From contig UQUV01000003.1 of the NCBI GenBank assembly GCA_900544305.1, positions 62,001-126,000 on the forward strand: a stretch of DNA of 64,000 bases. The letters are read 5' to 3'. A program made the position numbers and the translations under genes. Position 1 is the first letter of the stretch. Each line of letters starts with the position of its first letter. Shown here in pieces: positions 1 through 7,899 of the stretch. This DNA is from an uncultured Porphyromonadaceae bacterium (lineage in GTDB: Bacteria > Bacteroidota > Bacteroidia > Bacteroidales > Muribaculaceae). The notes below the pieces were generated by a model. That model was not told the origin of the DNA, searched no databases, and was given only the letters and a program-made list of their open reading frames with translations.

Positions 1-189
1 GTGGAATGTCACTTCACAACCGGACAATACGACTTGTTCATCAAACTTTACGCAAAGAACAACAACCACTTGCTGAGCATCATCCACGGAAAATTGCAGA
101 ATTTAGGCCTTGCACGCACTGAATCGCTCATTTCTTTCAAAGAAGTATTCAAACGCCAAATTCCTATCATCGAGGAAAACGAAGATTAA
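1..189 (+). CDS. Lrp/AsnC family transcriptional regulator, C-terminal part
   Basis: The reading frame is open from the left edge and ends at TAA 187-189. The 62 visible residues look like the end of the ligand-binding (RAM) domain of an Lrp/AsnC regulator: a strand with GQYDLFIKLYAKN, a helix, then LARTESLISFKEVFKRQ and an acidic tail. The helix-turn-helix part would lie to the left of the window, so the GTG at base 1 is almost certainly an internal valine codon and not the start. The family binds amino acids through this domain and controls amino-acid metabolism or feast/famine genes. The effector cannot be told from this fragment. The phosphatase gene starts 23 bp downstream and may be co-transcribed. 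Confidence 0.75.
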   Translation: MECHFTTGQYDLFIKLYAKNNNHLLSIIHGKLQNLGLARTESLISFKEVFKRQIPIIEENED

Positions 190-212
190 TCCATCATTAA
201 GCCGGATTTAAT

Positions 213-992
213 ATGTTCACCTATAACGATTTGTTGGCCGATGCTGTCAAATGGGCCAAGGAAGCGGGATGCGTCCAATTGGGCTATTTTAGAGGCGACA
301 ACCTCAACATTCAGGCAAAACTCAACGACAGCGACATTGTAACGGCGGCCGACAAGGCTTCGGAAGAAATCATCATTTCTGAAATCCGAAAAAAATATCC
401 CGACCATACTATCCTCTCGGAAGAATCGGGTTTGAACAAGAACATCAGCGAATACCGCTGGGTCATCGACCCGCTCGACGGAACTACCAATTTCAGCAGC
501 GGGCTGCCCTACTTTTCAACATCTATCGGAATCGAGCACAAGGGACAAACGGTAGCAGCTGTAGTATTTGCCCCCTATTTGGGTGAACTTTTTACGGCTA
601 TTCGGGGAAACGGGGCTTATCTAAACGGAAAACGCATTCAGGTACGCCACACTGACAGCTTGAACAAGGCGGTAGTCACCACCGGATTTCCGGTTGACAA
701 GGATACGAACCCTGACAACAATCTTGACAATGTTGCAAAAGTATTGCCTACAGTGAGAGGCTTACGCCGGCTTGGCTCTGCAGCCATTGATATCTGCTAT
801 GTGGCAGCCGGCAATCTCGACGCCTACTGGGAAATGAACCTGCACGACTGGGATGTCTGTGCCGGACTCCTTATTGCCGAAGAGGCAGGAGCCGTTGCCG
901 ACTTTTTCCGTCATGACCGCAACGTGTCGGTCATCGTCGCAAACCCGGAACTGATGAAACAGCTTGCACCGCTCATTACCCACAAAGACTGA
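213..992 (+). CDS. suhB: Inositol monophosphatase family protein
   Basis: 259 aa, the usual length of the family of Mg2+-dependent sugar or inositol phosphatases. All three metal-site motifs are visible: LSEESG near residue 69, DPLDGTTNF near residues 87-95, and WDVCAGLLIAEEAGA near residues 213-227. These place the two Asp and the Glu that bind the catalytic metals. No signal peptide, so cytosolic. The family hydrolyses inositol-1-phosphate, and some members act on 3'-phosphoadenosine phosphate (CysQ) or fructose-1,6-bisphosphate. The length and motif spacing fit SuhB/IMPase better than CysQ, but the substrate is not proven. It follows the Lrp-type gene closely and is closed by a strong hairpin terminator. 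Confidence 0.85.
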   Translation: MFTYNDLLADAVKWAKEAGCVQLGYFRGDNLNIQAKLNDSDIVTAADKASEEIIISEIRKKYPDHTILSEESGLNKNISEYRWVIDPLDGTTNFSSGLPYFSTSIGIEHKGQTVAAVVFAPYLGELFTAIRGNGAYLNGKRIQVRHTDSLNKAVVTTGFPVDKDTNPDNNLDNVAKVLPTVRGLRRLGSAAIDICYVAAGNLDAYWEMNLHDWDVCAGLLIAEEAGAVADFFRHDRNVSVIVANPELMKQLAPLITHKD

Positions 993-1014
993 CACAACCG
1001 AACCCGCATACAAA

Positions 1015-1057
1015 CGAAGTCCTGCCCTTCACAGCAAGGCAGGACTTCGCTGTTTTT
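1015..1057 (+). terminator. Rho-independent terminator after the phosphatase gene
   Basis: A perfect 12-bp stem (CGAAGTCCTGCC at 1015-1026 with GGCAGGACTTCG at 1038-1049) has an 11-nt loop and is followed by CTGTTTTT. It ends the plus-strand unit and separates it from the convergent acyltransferase gene, whose stop codon lies at 1076. Confidence 0.85.
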
Positions 1058-1075
1058 ATCCATAACCGGATTTCT

Positions 1076-2083
1076 CTACGGTTCTACTTTTTCTTTTTTG
1101 GGAAACATTACTTCAACAGAAGCGAACAACACTTTGCGGATTTGGTCAATAAAGATGCTCACGACAAAAATTCCAACAAAAAGTGCGGCGGCATATAGCA
1201 GGAACGTGCCTTGCGTTTCAGTGGCTTCCCATGTAGTCAGGAATGTTTTAATCTTTATCCAGACATACGGCGACTTGTGCAGCAGATAAATCATGAATGC
1301 GGAAGAAGCCGTCCAATTGATGAACCGATTATAAAACGAAGGCATGACCGCAAACACAAGAAACAGCGACACGGAAGCAAACACTACAGCCGGAGCATTG
1401 TAGGCAAATGCCACACGGGATGTAAATATGAACGTCGAACCGAACACGAGCGCACAGCACACCAGATAGCACAGCAGATAGAACCATGAACGGAACTGCT
1501 TCAGCAACGGCAGGTAGCGGTTCAATGCCGCTCCCACAACATACATGAATATCATCTGCATTTCGTTATAGCCAAACGGATTGACCTTCCCGCCTTTACA
1601 CCAGCCGAGATAGACATTGACAAACAGCAGTCCGGACAGGACAAGTACCCACTGACGGTCGGTAAGCGAACGCACACCGTTAAGCACCGGGCTAAGCAGA
1701 TAAAGTGCCAGATACGCCGGAACAAACCAAAGGTCGGTCTTTGAATAAATCATCACTGCCTCCTGCCACGAATAAGTCGCCCCTCCCTCCATGAACAGAT
1801 GGAACACATAGACAACCAACGATGCAAAAAGACACAGCAGCGTATAGTGGAGCAAGCCTTTCCAGGATGCACGGATTCCAAAATAACCGGATATCAGCAC
1901 AAAACAGTTGACACCGACAATAGCCAGCGACTCAAGGGCGTTTTTCCACAACATGGACGCTGTTGGCGATTGAAGTTCTTCAGGCGTAGGCAAGCCGAAA
2001 GCCGCCCCTACAAAATGCACAGTCAGCACCATAAGCATGCTGACAATACGCAAAAGTTCAAGGGATGAATCTCGTTTTTTCAT
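1076..2083 (-). CDS. Acyltransferase family 3 membrane protein
   Basis: 335 aa integral membrane protein. The N-terminus has the hallmark of acyltransferase family 3: a short charged start, SLELLRIVSMLMVLTVHF with the conserved Arg and His, then NCFVLISGYFG. About ten hydrophobic segments follow, with LWFVPAYLALYLLSPVL in the middle and FMIYLLHKSPYVW near the end. Family members move acetyl or other acyl groups onto surface polysaccharides, lipopolysaccharide or peptidoglycan at the cytoplasmic membrane. The acceptor is not known here. It is the last gene of a three-gene minus-strand unit, 33 bp after the BamA-like gene, which suits a role in envelope decoration. Confidence 0.85.
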   Translation of the reverse strand: MKKRDSSLELLRIVSMLMVLTVHFVGAAFGLPTPEELQSPTASMLWKNALESLAIVGVNCFVLISGYFGIRASWKGLLHYTLLCLFASLVVYVFHLFMEGGATYSWQEAVMIYSKTDLWFVPAYLALYLLSPVLNGVRSLTDRQWVLVLSGLLFVNVYLGWCKGGKVNPFGYNEMQMIFMYVVGAALNRYLPLLKQFRSWFYLLCYLVCCALVFGSTFIFTSRVAFAYNAPAVVFASVSLFLVFAVMPSFYNRFINWTASSAFMIYLLHKSPYVWIKIKTFLTTWEATETQGTFLLYAAALFVGIFVVSIFIDQIRKVLFASVEVMFPKKEKVEP

Positions 2084-2116
2084 TCTTTACAGGTATTAGA
2101 ACATATTTGACACCCG

Positions 2117-3430
2117 TTAAAAAGCCTCTCCGATACTGAACACGAAACCGCCCGTACCTTTACCGAAGCCATAGTCAATACGGCCGTTCACATTATGCTT
2201 GAGTTCGATACGCAAACCGATACCGTAGTTCGGCAATACATCCTTTATATCAAAACTGCGGAGAGTCGGAAACACAGAAGCTCCGCCCACCCACAAGGCA
2301 CAACCCAAACGGGAATAGATATGTTGACGATATTCCACCTGCGCCGACAGCATATTGTTGTCAATATAGCGACCGCCGTAATAACCGCGCATTCGGATAC
2401 CTCCTGCGCCCAGTTTCTGCCTCAACGGCCAGGGAGTGTCAGGATTGTTGTAACAGCCATAGAAATCGAGAGCCAACATACTGCCCTTCCACATAGGGAT
2501 ATAGTAATTATAAATCAGGCTGGCGTTATAAAGCGTCTTTCCGTAAGTGCCGAAAAAGCTCGGACGAATAGAACCACGCAACACCAAGTTCATACCTTTA
2601 CGGGGATTCGGAATAAAGTCGCGTGTGTCGTACTGCAACGAAACGCCGACTCCCGTAAACAGGAATTCACGGTTCTGACCTTCCAGATAATTCCAGTTAT
2701 CCATTTTCGTGATATAGCTGTACACGAAATCCAGTGCCGCGCCAACATTAAACGGACCGCGAAGCAGATAGACAAGGTCCGTGTTAAGGTCCACTTGATT
2801 ACGCGTATAATTAATCATTGGATTCGTAGAACAGGCATCATACGATATACCCCAGAAATTCAACGGCGAATAGGCATATTCCAATTTATGAGAGAACCGC
2901 AGACGCCGACCGGGAAAATGAGTGTTGCCATAAGTTTGCAGCGACAACACGCCGTTTATCGTAGCGTTGGCGATAATCGTAATGTCGGACGGCTGCATGA
3001 TGGAATCAGTTTTGTCCAAACGATACAGTCCGGTAACACCACCGCCAAGTCCGAAACTTCCTTCACGGGTATAAGAAGGCATTACAATAAAATTCAGGTC
3101 TATTTTTTTCTCAAACGAACGGTCGACATTTCCTCCCACAAGTCCGTCAAGATAGGACAGGAATTTGTTCTGTCGTCCAAAAAGCTCGCTGAACGGGCCT
3201 AATTTGACAGGCTGACGCAGTTCAGCCGGCACAAGACTGTCGACCATTGCCGAATCCGCCGGAATGAAACGCGGCTGGGAAAAATCCTGCAACACCGAAT
3301 CGGCAGCTACAGCCTTCGCCACCTGCACACTGTCGGCCACGGCATTCTCCTGCGAATGCACGCCGACTGAAAAAAACAAAACAATAAAAAACAGAACCGT
3401 CGCCTGTAATCTTTCTAATTTATTCATCAA
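2117..3430 (-). CDS. BamA/TamA-like outer membrane beta-barrel protein (surface antigen D15 type)
   Basis: 437 aa with a signal peptide (about residues 1-26). The C-terminal two thirds look like a 16-strand Omp85-type barrel: alternating amphipathic strands, GVGVSLQYDTRDFIPNPRKG, then GAGGIRMRGYYGGRY, which matches the RGY/RGF region of the L6 loop, and an aromatic last strand GFVFSIGEAF. Only a short N-terminal segment precedes the barrel, so there is no room for the five POTRA domains of true BamA. This short architecture is common in Bacteroidota and its job is not established. It begins 6 bp after the upstream barrel gene, so the two are translated from one message. Confidence 0.8.
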   Translation of the reverse strand: MMNKLERLQATVLFFIVLFFSVGVHSQENAVADSVQVAKAVAADSVLQDFSQPRFIPADSAMVDSLVPAELRQPVKLGPFSELFGRQNKFLSYLDGLVGGNVDRSFEKKIDLNFIVMPSYTREGSFGLGGGVTGLYRLDKTDSIMQPSDITIIANATINGVLSLQTYGNTHFPGRRLRFSHKLEYAYSPLNFWGISYDACSTNPMINYTRNQVDLNTDLVYLLRGPFNVGAALDFVYSYITKMDNWNYLEGQNREFLFTGVGVSLQYDTRDFIPNPRKGMNLVLRGSIRPSFFGTYGKTLYNASLIYNYYIPMWKGSMLALDFYGCYNNPDTPWPLRQKLGAGGIRMRGYYGGRYIDNNMLSAQVEYRQHIYSRLGCALWVGGASVFPTLRSFDIKDVLPNYGIGLRIELKHNVNGRIDYGFGKGTGGFVFSIGEAF

Positions 3431-3436
3431 ATTCTT

Positions 3437-4102
3437 CTACTTTCCGCGAAACCGATACGCCACTCCTACGCTGACAGTATGAGGACGCAACGCGACAACC
3501 CGTCGGTCGGCATCCAACAAACTTGACACACTCACTTTATAGCCTGCATTCAACTGTAATCCGCAGGGGAATTCATATCCGACAAGCAAGGCAAAGCCGC
3601 TGTTCGAATCTCTGAATATCGGATAGCCGCTCTCCTCGTCAATACTGTACATATCCAATGTCTTCCCATTATAGGCAATAGTCGACTTAAAGCCGAATTC
3701 CGTAAACGGACCGCCGCCGACCGACCATTGTCCCTTTAATGGAGCAGACCGAAAATGATAAAGGAAATAAAGCGGAATCTCTCCACCGAAATACACATTG
3801 TGCCCCAATGTGGCATTCTGCTCGACGATGGAATTCTTATAATGGAGCAAGAAGTCGGCCTGTACGGAAAGATGGGAGGACACCTGAAGGTTCAGAAAAC
3901 CTCCCAGCGACAAGCCGGGCCGCATGCCCGTCTCCACTTTTTCAGAACCGGTTCTAATCAGTCCGGACATATTGGCTTCCGCCTTGACTCCACACGAAAC
4001 CGCAAGCTCTGCCTTTCCGTCGTCGGCACGAGCCGAAGCAACCGGCAGGACGATGCCGGCCACCATGACAAGCAGGGCGAAGAAAACGCGCTTGTGCGCC
4101 AT
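3437..4102 (-). CDS. Secreted outer membrane beta-barrel protein (PorT-like)
   Basis: About 221 aa. A signal peptide (AHKRVFFALLVMVAGIVLPV, cleaved near SARA) is followed by alternating strands typical of the small eight-strand barrels of Bacteroidota. Examples are HLSVQADFLLHYKN, GGPFTEFGFKS and the aromatic end VSVGVAYRFRGK. Its molecular role is unknown. In-frame ATGs also occur at 4123 and 4120. I prefer the ATG at 4102 because a promoter -7 box lies at 4132-4139, which would leave almost no leader for the upper starts. It is the first gene of the unit that continues into the BamA-like and acyltransferase genes. Confidence 0.7.
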   Translation of the reverse strand: MAHKRVFFALLVMVAGIVLPVASARADDGKAELAVSCGVKAEANMSGLIRTGSEKVETGMRPGLSLGGFLNLQVSSHLSVQADFLLHYKNSIVEQNATLGHNVYFGGEIPLYFLYHFRSAPLKGQWSVGGGPFTEFGFKSTIAYNGKTLDMYSIDEESGYPIFRDSNSGFALLVGYEFPCGLQLNAGYKVSVSSLLDADRRVVALRPHTVSVGVAYRFRGK

Positions 4103-4131
4103 TCGTTTCTTTTCTTTCATCATTCAGACAA

Positions 4132-4163
4132 CAAAATTACAAACATTATCAATATGTTGCAAC
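4132..4163 (-). promoter_or_regulatory. Promoter for the barrel/BamA-like/acyltransferase unit
   Basis: On the minus strand, a TAATTTTG -7 box (4132-4139) is preceded after 20 bp by GTTG (4160-4163), close to the Bacteroides -33 consensus. This spacing is the one expected for the primary sigma factor of Bacteroidota. Confidence 0.5.
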
Positions 4164-4223
4164 CGACTCTCCCTTTAGCCTCTACAAAAAGCGACTTTCA
4201 GAACAGTTGGCGGAAAGGAATCG

Positions 4224-5795
4224 TCACTGAAGCGAACCGTCGGGATAGACAATCACCTCTCCTGTAGCCTTCAGCGACGGACGCTGTGCATGACAGCGTT
4301 TCAGTTCAGCAGTCAGCCGTGCGGCCAATTTGGCCACTTTCTCCGGCTCACGGTCGACAAGATTGTTTTGCTCACCAATGTCTTCACGGATGTTGTAAAG
4401 ACGCATTTCACGGGTTTCCCAGAAATATATCAGATGATAGTCGCCTTCGATAATGGCGGAATAGGCACCATAGCCTTCATTGCGGTCCTGCGTTTCCCCC
4501 CACAGATTCGGGAAATGCCATACGAGTGCACGGCTACGGCGCAATTCCGGATTTTTCAGCACATCCACGAAACTGATACCGTCGACAGTCTGCAACGTAT
4601 GATAGCCCTTCACACCTGCCATTTCCAGAATTGTCGGGAAAAAATCCTCGATAATTACCGGCTGGTCGCATTCCGTACCGCCCTCGGTCACACCTTTCCA
4701 GTAAACCATCATCGGCTCACGCACTCCACCCAGATAGGCCGAGCCTTTACCTGCTCGCGCCGGATAGTTCTGGTCGCGGTTCTGACGCCCCTGACGGCTC
4801 GCTCCTCTGCCCTGACCGCCATTATCCGACATAAAGAACACTATCGTATTGTCGGCCACTTCCGGACGGGCTTCAAGGAAATCAAGAATATCGCCCAGAC
4901 TCTTGTCCATTCCCTCGACCAACGCCGCATAGCGGGCCTCTTTTTCGTTCAGCGGTTCGCCGAGCTGTTTGTCGGGCACGTTCCTGTAATTGGGCGTAAA
5001 ACGCTCATCTGAATCATAAGGAGCATGCACGGCATAGTGCGACATATAAAGATAGAAGGGCTTGCCTTCGGATATAGGCTTCTTGATGGCATCGAGAGCC
5101 TCGAGCGTAAGAGCTTCCGACAGGAAAATGTCATGTCCGTGATATTTCTCCAGACCTTCAACCGCAAAACGGGTTCCCGCACCAAAGTTCTTCGCACCCA
5201 GATAACTGCCCGGTCCTCCGTTGGCAGCACCGGCAATATTTACGTCGAATCCCATATTCAACGGATTCTCGCCGGGAGTGGTGCGCGCCCCGAAATGTGC
5301 CTTTCCGCAATGGATGGTATAGTATCCGTTTCCGCGAAGCAACTGAGGCAAAGTCGTTGCCGGTGTCGTGTTCCGCGTATTGTGTTCCGAACGGACCGTA
5401 TCCGGCTGAATGCCGTTAAAACTCCAGTCGGGCACTTGCAGCGTCTGGCTTTTCGCATCCGTCGGACTTCCATATTCCAGTGTCCAGTTGGTAACACGGT
5501 GTCGGGCAGCATTCATGCCCGTCATCAGGCTGCACCGTGTCGGTGACGATATGGCACAGGCATAAGCCTGAGTAAACTTCACACCCATTTTAGCCAGGCG
5601 TTCCATGTTGGGTGTATGGAAACGCTGATTGAGTGCCGTCGGTTCATTGTTATAGAACGGCACGGAAGTGTCCTGCCAGCCCATATCATCCACCAGAAAC
5701 ATAATTATATTGGGCCGTGTCTGAGCAGTAACGGCCAGCGGCATTGTCAGTCCCGCCGCAAGAAACAGTTTTGTAGTTAGATTTGTAGTTTTCAT
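4224..5795 (-). CDS. Sulfatase (arylsulfatase/choline-sulfatase superfamily, S1), Ser-type
   Basis: About 523 aa from the preferred ATG at 5795. An upstream in-frame start at 5870 falls inside the promoter and would put 25 residues before the signal peptide. The signal peptide ends near VTAQ, so the enzyme is exported. The N-terminal metal-binding strand is PNIIMFLVDDMGWQD. The modification site is S-S-P-T-R near residue 83, a Ser-type sulfatase motif in which Ser is oxidised to formylglycine by an anaerobic sulfatase-maturing enzyme. MSDNGG near the middle completes the calcium site. The substrate is unknown; S1 sulfatases act on sulfated sugars. It is a single-gene unit about 8 kb from the PUL, so its link to that locus is uncertain. 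Confidence 0.88.
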   Translation of the reverse strand: MKTTNLTTKLFLAAGLTMPLAVTAQTRPNIIMFLVDDMGWQDTSVPFYNNEPTALNQRFHTPNMERLAKMGVKFTQAYACAISSPTRCSLMTGMNAARHRVTNWTLEYGSPTDAKSQTLQVPDWSFNGIQPDTVRSEHNTRNTTPATTLPQLLRGNGYYTIHCGKAHFGARTTPGENPLNMGFDVNIAGAANGGPGSYLGAKNFGAGTRFAVEGLEKYHGHDIFLSEALTLEALDAIKKPISEGKPFYLYMSHYAVHAPYDSDERFTPNYRNVPDKQLGEPLNEKEARYAALVEGMDKSLGDILDFLEARPEVADNTIVFFMSDNGGQGRGASRQGRQNRDQNYPARAGKGSAYLGGVREPMMVYWKGVTEGGTECDQPVIIEDFFPTILEMAGVKGYHTLQTVDGISFVDVLKNPELRRSRALVWHFPNLWGETQDRNEGYGAYSAIIEGDYHLIYFWETREMRLYNIREDIGEQNNLVDREPEKVAKLAARLTAELKRCHAQRPSLKATGEVIVYPDGSLQ

Positions 5796-5867
5796 TGATA
5801 CATTTATTGATACATGAAGGCTCATTCGCTTACGGACCGGCTGTTCCAATCCATACGCTATATTCCA

Positions 5868-5875
5868 CAAAGTTA
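5868..5875 (-). promoter_or_regulatory. Promoter -7 box for the sulfatase gene
   Basis: TAACTTTG on the minus strand fits TAnnTTTG and gives a leader of about 68 nt to the ATG at 5795. I see no -33 TTTG at 19-21 bp. Confidence 0.4.
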
Positions 5876-5885
5876 CTAATTACCA

Positions 5886-5939
5886 ATGAAAAAAGGAAGC
5901 GGAGCAGCATCAAATTGACACCGCTCCGCCATTATATAT
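5886..5939 (-). terminator. Terminator after the O-acetylhomoserine sulfhydrylase gene
   Basis: On the minus strand, GCGGAGC (5933-5939) pairs with GCTCCGC (5899-5905), and TTCC plus a T-rich run follow at 5886-5894. It lies 17 bp after the stop codon of the sulfhydrylase gene. Confidence 0.7.
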
Positions 5940-5955
5940 TGCTGACAGATATAAA

Positions 5956-7239
5956 TCAGATTTTCTGCAAAGCCTGTTCAAGGTCGGCAATAATGTCGTC
6001 CACGTCCTCAATCCCGACCGAAAGACGAATCAAGTCAGGTGCTACGCCTGCTTCCACCAACTGCTCGTCGGTCAACTGACGGTGCGTATGGCTGGCCGGA
6101 TGAAGCACACAGGTACGGGCATCGGCAACGTGGGTCACAATGCAGATGAAACGGAAGTTGTCCATCAGTTTGGCCGCATCCTCACGCGTTCCTTTCACAC
6201 CGAACGAAAGTACGCCACACGAACCGTTTGGCATATATTTCTGTGCCAGTTCGTGATACTTGTCACCCTCAAGTCCGCAATAGCGCACCCAAGCCACTTT
6301 CGGATGAGCCTGAAGATATTCCGCCACCTTCTGCGCGTTGGCACAATGCTGCTTTATGCGCAAATGAAGCGTTTCCAGTCCGACATTCAAAAGGAAGGCA
6401 TTTTGCGGCGACTGAATGGAACCGAGGTCACGCATCAGTTGTGCCGTAGCTTTCGTCAGATAAGCCACATTGCCAAACTTCTTGGTATAGGTCAGTCCGT
6501 GATATGACGCGTCGGGAGTTGTCAAGCCGGGGAATTTTTCGGCATGGGCTTCCCAGTCGAATTTACCGCCGTCAACAATCACACCGCCCACACAAAGGGC
6601 ATGACCGTCCATATATTTTGTTGTAGAATGTACCACGATATCAGCACCCCATTCCAGCGGACGGCAGTTGATTGGAGTGGCAAACGTGTTGTCGACAATC
6701 AAAGGTACGCCATGGCTGTGGGCAATGCGTGCAAACTTTTCAATGTCGAGCACGTTCATACCCGGATTGGCAATCGTTTCACCAAAGAGCAGCTTCGTGT
6801 TCGGACGGAAAGCCTTCGAAATTTCTTCCTCCGAAACATCGGGATCGACAAACGTACATTCAATACCCAACTTCTTCATCGTTACAGCGAAAAGATTGAA
6901 AGTTCCGCCGTAGATGGACGACGATGACACCAGATGGTCGCCGGCCTCACAGATATTGAACACGGCATAGAAGTTGGCCGCTTGTCCGGACGAGGTCAGC
7001 ATCGCGCCTGCACCACCCTCCAATGCGGCAATTTTAGCGGCAACGGCATCGTTCGTCGGATTCTGAAGACGCGTATAGAAATAGCCGGATTCTTCAAGGT
7101 CGAACAGACGTGCCATTTGCTCAGTCGTATCATACTTGAATGTTGTACTCTGGTAGATAGGCAGTACGCGCGGCTCGCCGTTTTTCGGCTGCCACCCTCC
7201 CTGCACGCAAATGGTCGCTTCTTTCAATTTTTTCTCCAT
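5956..7239 (-). CDS. metY: O-acetylhomoserine sulfhydrylase (aminocarboxypropyltransferase)
   Basis: About 427 aa, the full length of the PLP-dependent Cys/Met metabolism family. GYFYTRLQNPTND, the phosphate-binding TSSGQAA, VDNTFATP and the PLP lysine in VHSTTKYMDGH (about Lys208) are all present. The length and the long insert after GGVIVDGGKFDW are typical of O-acetylhomoserine sulfhydrylases, which make homocysteine from O-acetylhomoserine and sulfide, and less of cystathionine gamma-synthase (about 380 aa). The start at 7239 is preferred over 7296 because the promoter lies at 7267-7297. The leader is then only about 25 nt, too short for a SAM riboswitch. Cytosolic, monocistronic. Confidence 0.9.
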   Translation of the reverse strand: MEKKLKEATICVQGGWQPKNGEPRVLPIYQSTTFKYDTTEQMARLFDLEESGYFYTRLQNPTNDAVAAKIAALEGGAGAMLTSSGQAANFYAVFNICEAGDHLVSSSSIYGGTFNLFAVTMKKLGIECTFVDPDVSEEEISKAFRPNTKLLFGETIANPGMNVLDIEKFARIAHSHGVPLIVDNTFATPINCRPLEWGADIVVHSTTKYMDGHALCVGGVIVDGGKFDWEAHAEKFPGLTTPDASYHGLTYTKKFGNVAYLTKATAQLMRDLGSIQSPQNAFLLNVGLETLHLRIKQHCANAQKVAEYLQAHPKVAWVRYCGLEGDKYHELAQKYMPNGSCGVLSFGVKGTREDAAKLMDNFRFICIVTHVADARTCVLHPASHTHRQLTDEQLVEAGVAPDLIRLSVGIEDVDDIIADLEQALQKI

Positions 7240-7266
7240 ATGATTGCAATTTTTTAAAATATCCGC

Positions 7267-7297
7267 CAAAGATATAGCGGATTGTTCAAAATTCAAA
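7267..7297 (-). promoter_or_regulatory. Promoter of metY (Bacteroides consensus)
   Basis: On the minus strand, TTTG (7294-7297) and TATCTTTG (7267-7274) are separated by 19 bp, a good match to the -33/-7 consensus of the primary sigma factor of Bacteroidota. Confidence 0.7.
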
Positions 7298-7382
7298 AAG
7301 AATTAAATCAATTTCACATTTCAAGTTTTACACATTCCGCGAAGTTTAAGTGAAAAAGAAACGGACTTTTCACAAAAAAGCA

Positions 7383-7390
7383 TATCTTTG
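7383..7390 (+). promoter_or_regulatory. Promoter -7 box for the lipoprotein/CapA unit
   Basis: TATCTTTG followed by TTG matches the -7 consensus and gives a leader of about 75 nt before the ATG at 7471. No clear -33 box is visible. Confidence 0.5.
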
Positions 7391-7470
7391 TTGCGGCATG
7401 GCATAAATTACCGGAAAAACCTGACATTTCTGCAATTGCCCTTTTTGCTGTTTATTTATTACAACCTGAT

Positions 7471-7899
7471 ATGTTTAACCCGACAAAGAAATCCGTTTTC
7501 GCCCTTTTGGGCACATTACTCCTGCTGACAGCCTGCAACAGTCAATCCGACAAACAGGCACAGCATCCGACCTCCAACCGCACGAACGACACGGTTCAAG
7601 TGGAAATTCCGGAATGGCTATTGGGAACCTGGTCCGGAAAATTTGATGTTGACACACAAAACTCCGACTACGAGATTCTCATCTCGCTTCTCATCGACGC
7701 TTCCGGTACAGTCATCCAAACAAGTTCGGACAACAGCTCTCCCGTGGAAATGCTCATGGGACAATGTACGGACATCGACAGTCGCCTGATGACAGTACAG
7801 TTTGACAATGATACGGAAAAGACAGAATATCTGCTCGACTACAAGAACAAACGGATAGCAATCGGCAACAACACTTGGCTCAACAAAAACAATGAATAG
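7471..7899 (+). CDS. Small lipoprotein of unknown function
   Basis: 142 aa. A hydrophobic signal ends in the lipobox LLLLTAC with Cys near residue 22, followed by a polar linker (NSQSDKQAQHPTSNRTND). The rest, starting at VEIPEWLLGTWSGKF, reads like a small lipocalin-type or YkoY-like beta-barrel: a start GTWSG, then alternating strands with ISLLIDASGTVIQ and MTVQFDNDTEKTEYLLDY. I do not recognise a named family. Its last codons overlap the start of the CapA-like gene by 8 bp, so the two are translationally coupled and may work together in the envelope. Confidence 0.7.
   Translation: MFNPTKKSVFALLGTLLLLTACNSQSDKQAQHPTSNRTNDTVQVEIPEWLLGTWSGKFDVDTQNSDYEILISLLIDASGTVIQTSSDNSSPVEMLMGQCTDIDSRLMTVQFDNDTEKTEYLLDYKNKRIAIGNNTWLNKNNE

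Noticed and set aside
7240..7300. SAM or other riboswitch before metY
   Set aside because: The consensus promoter at 7267-7297 leaves a leader of only about 25 nt.
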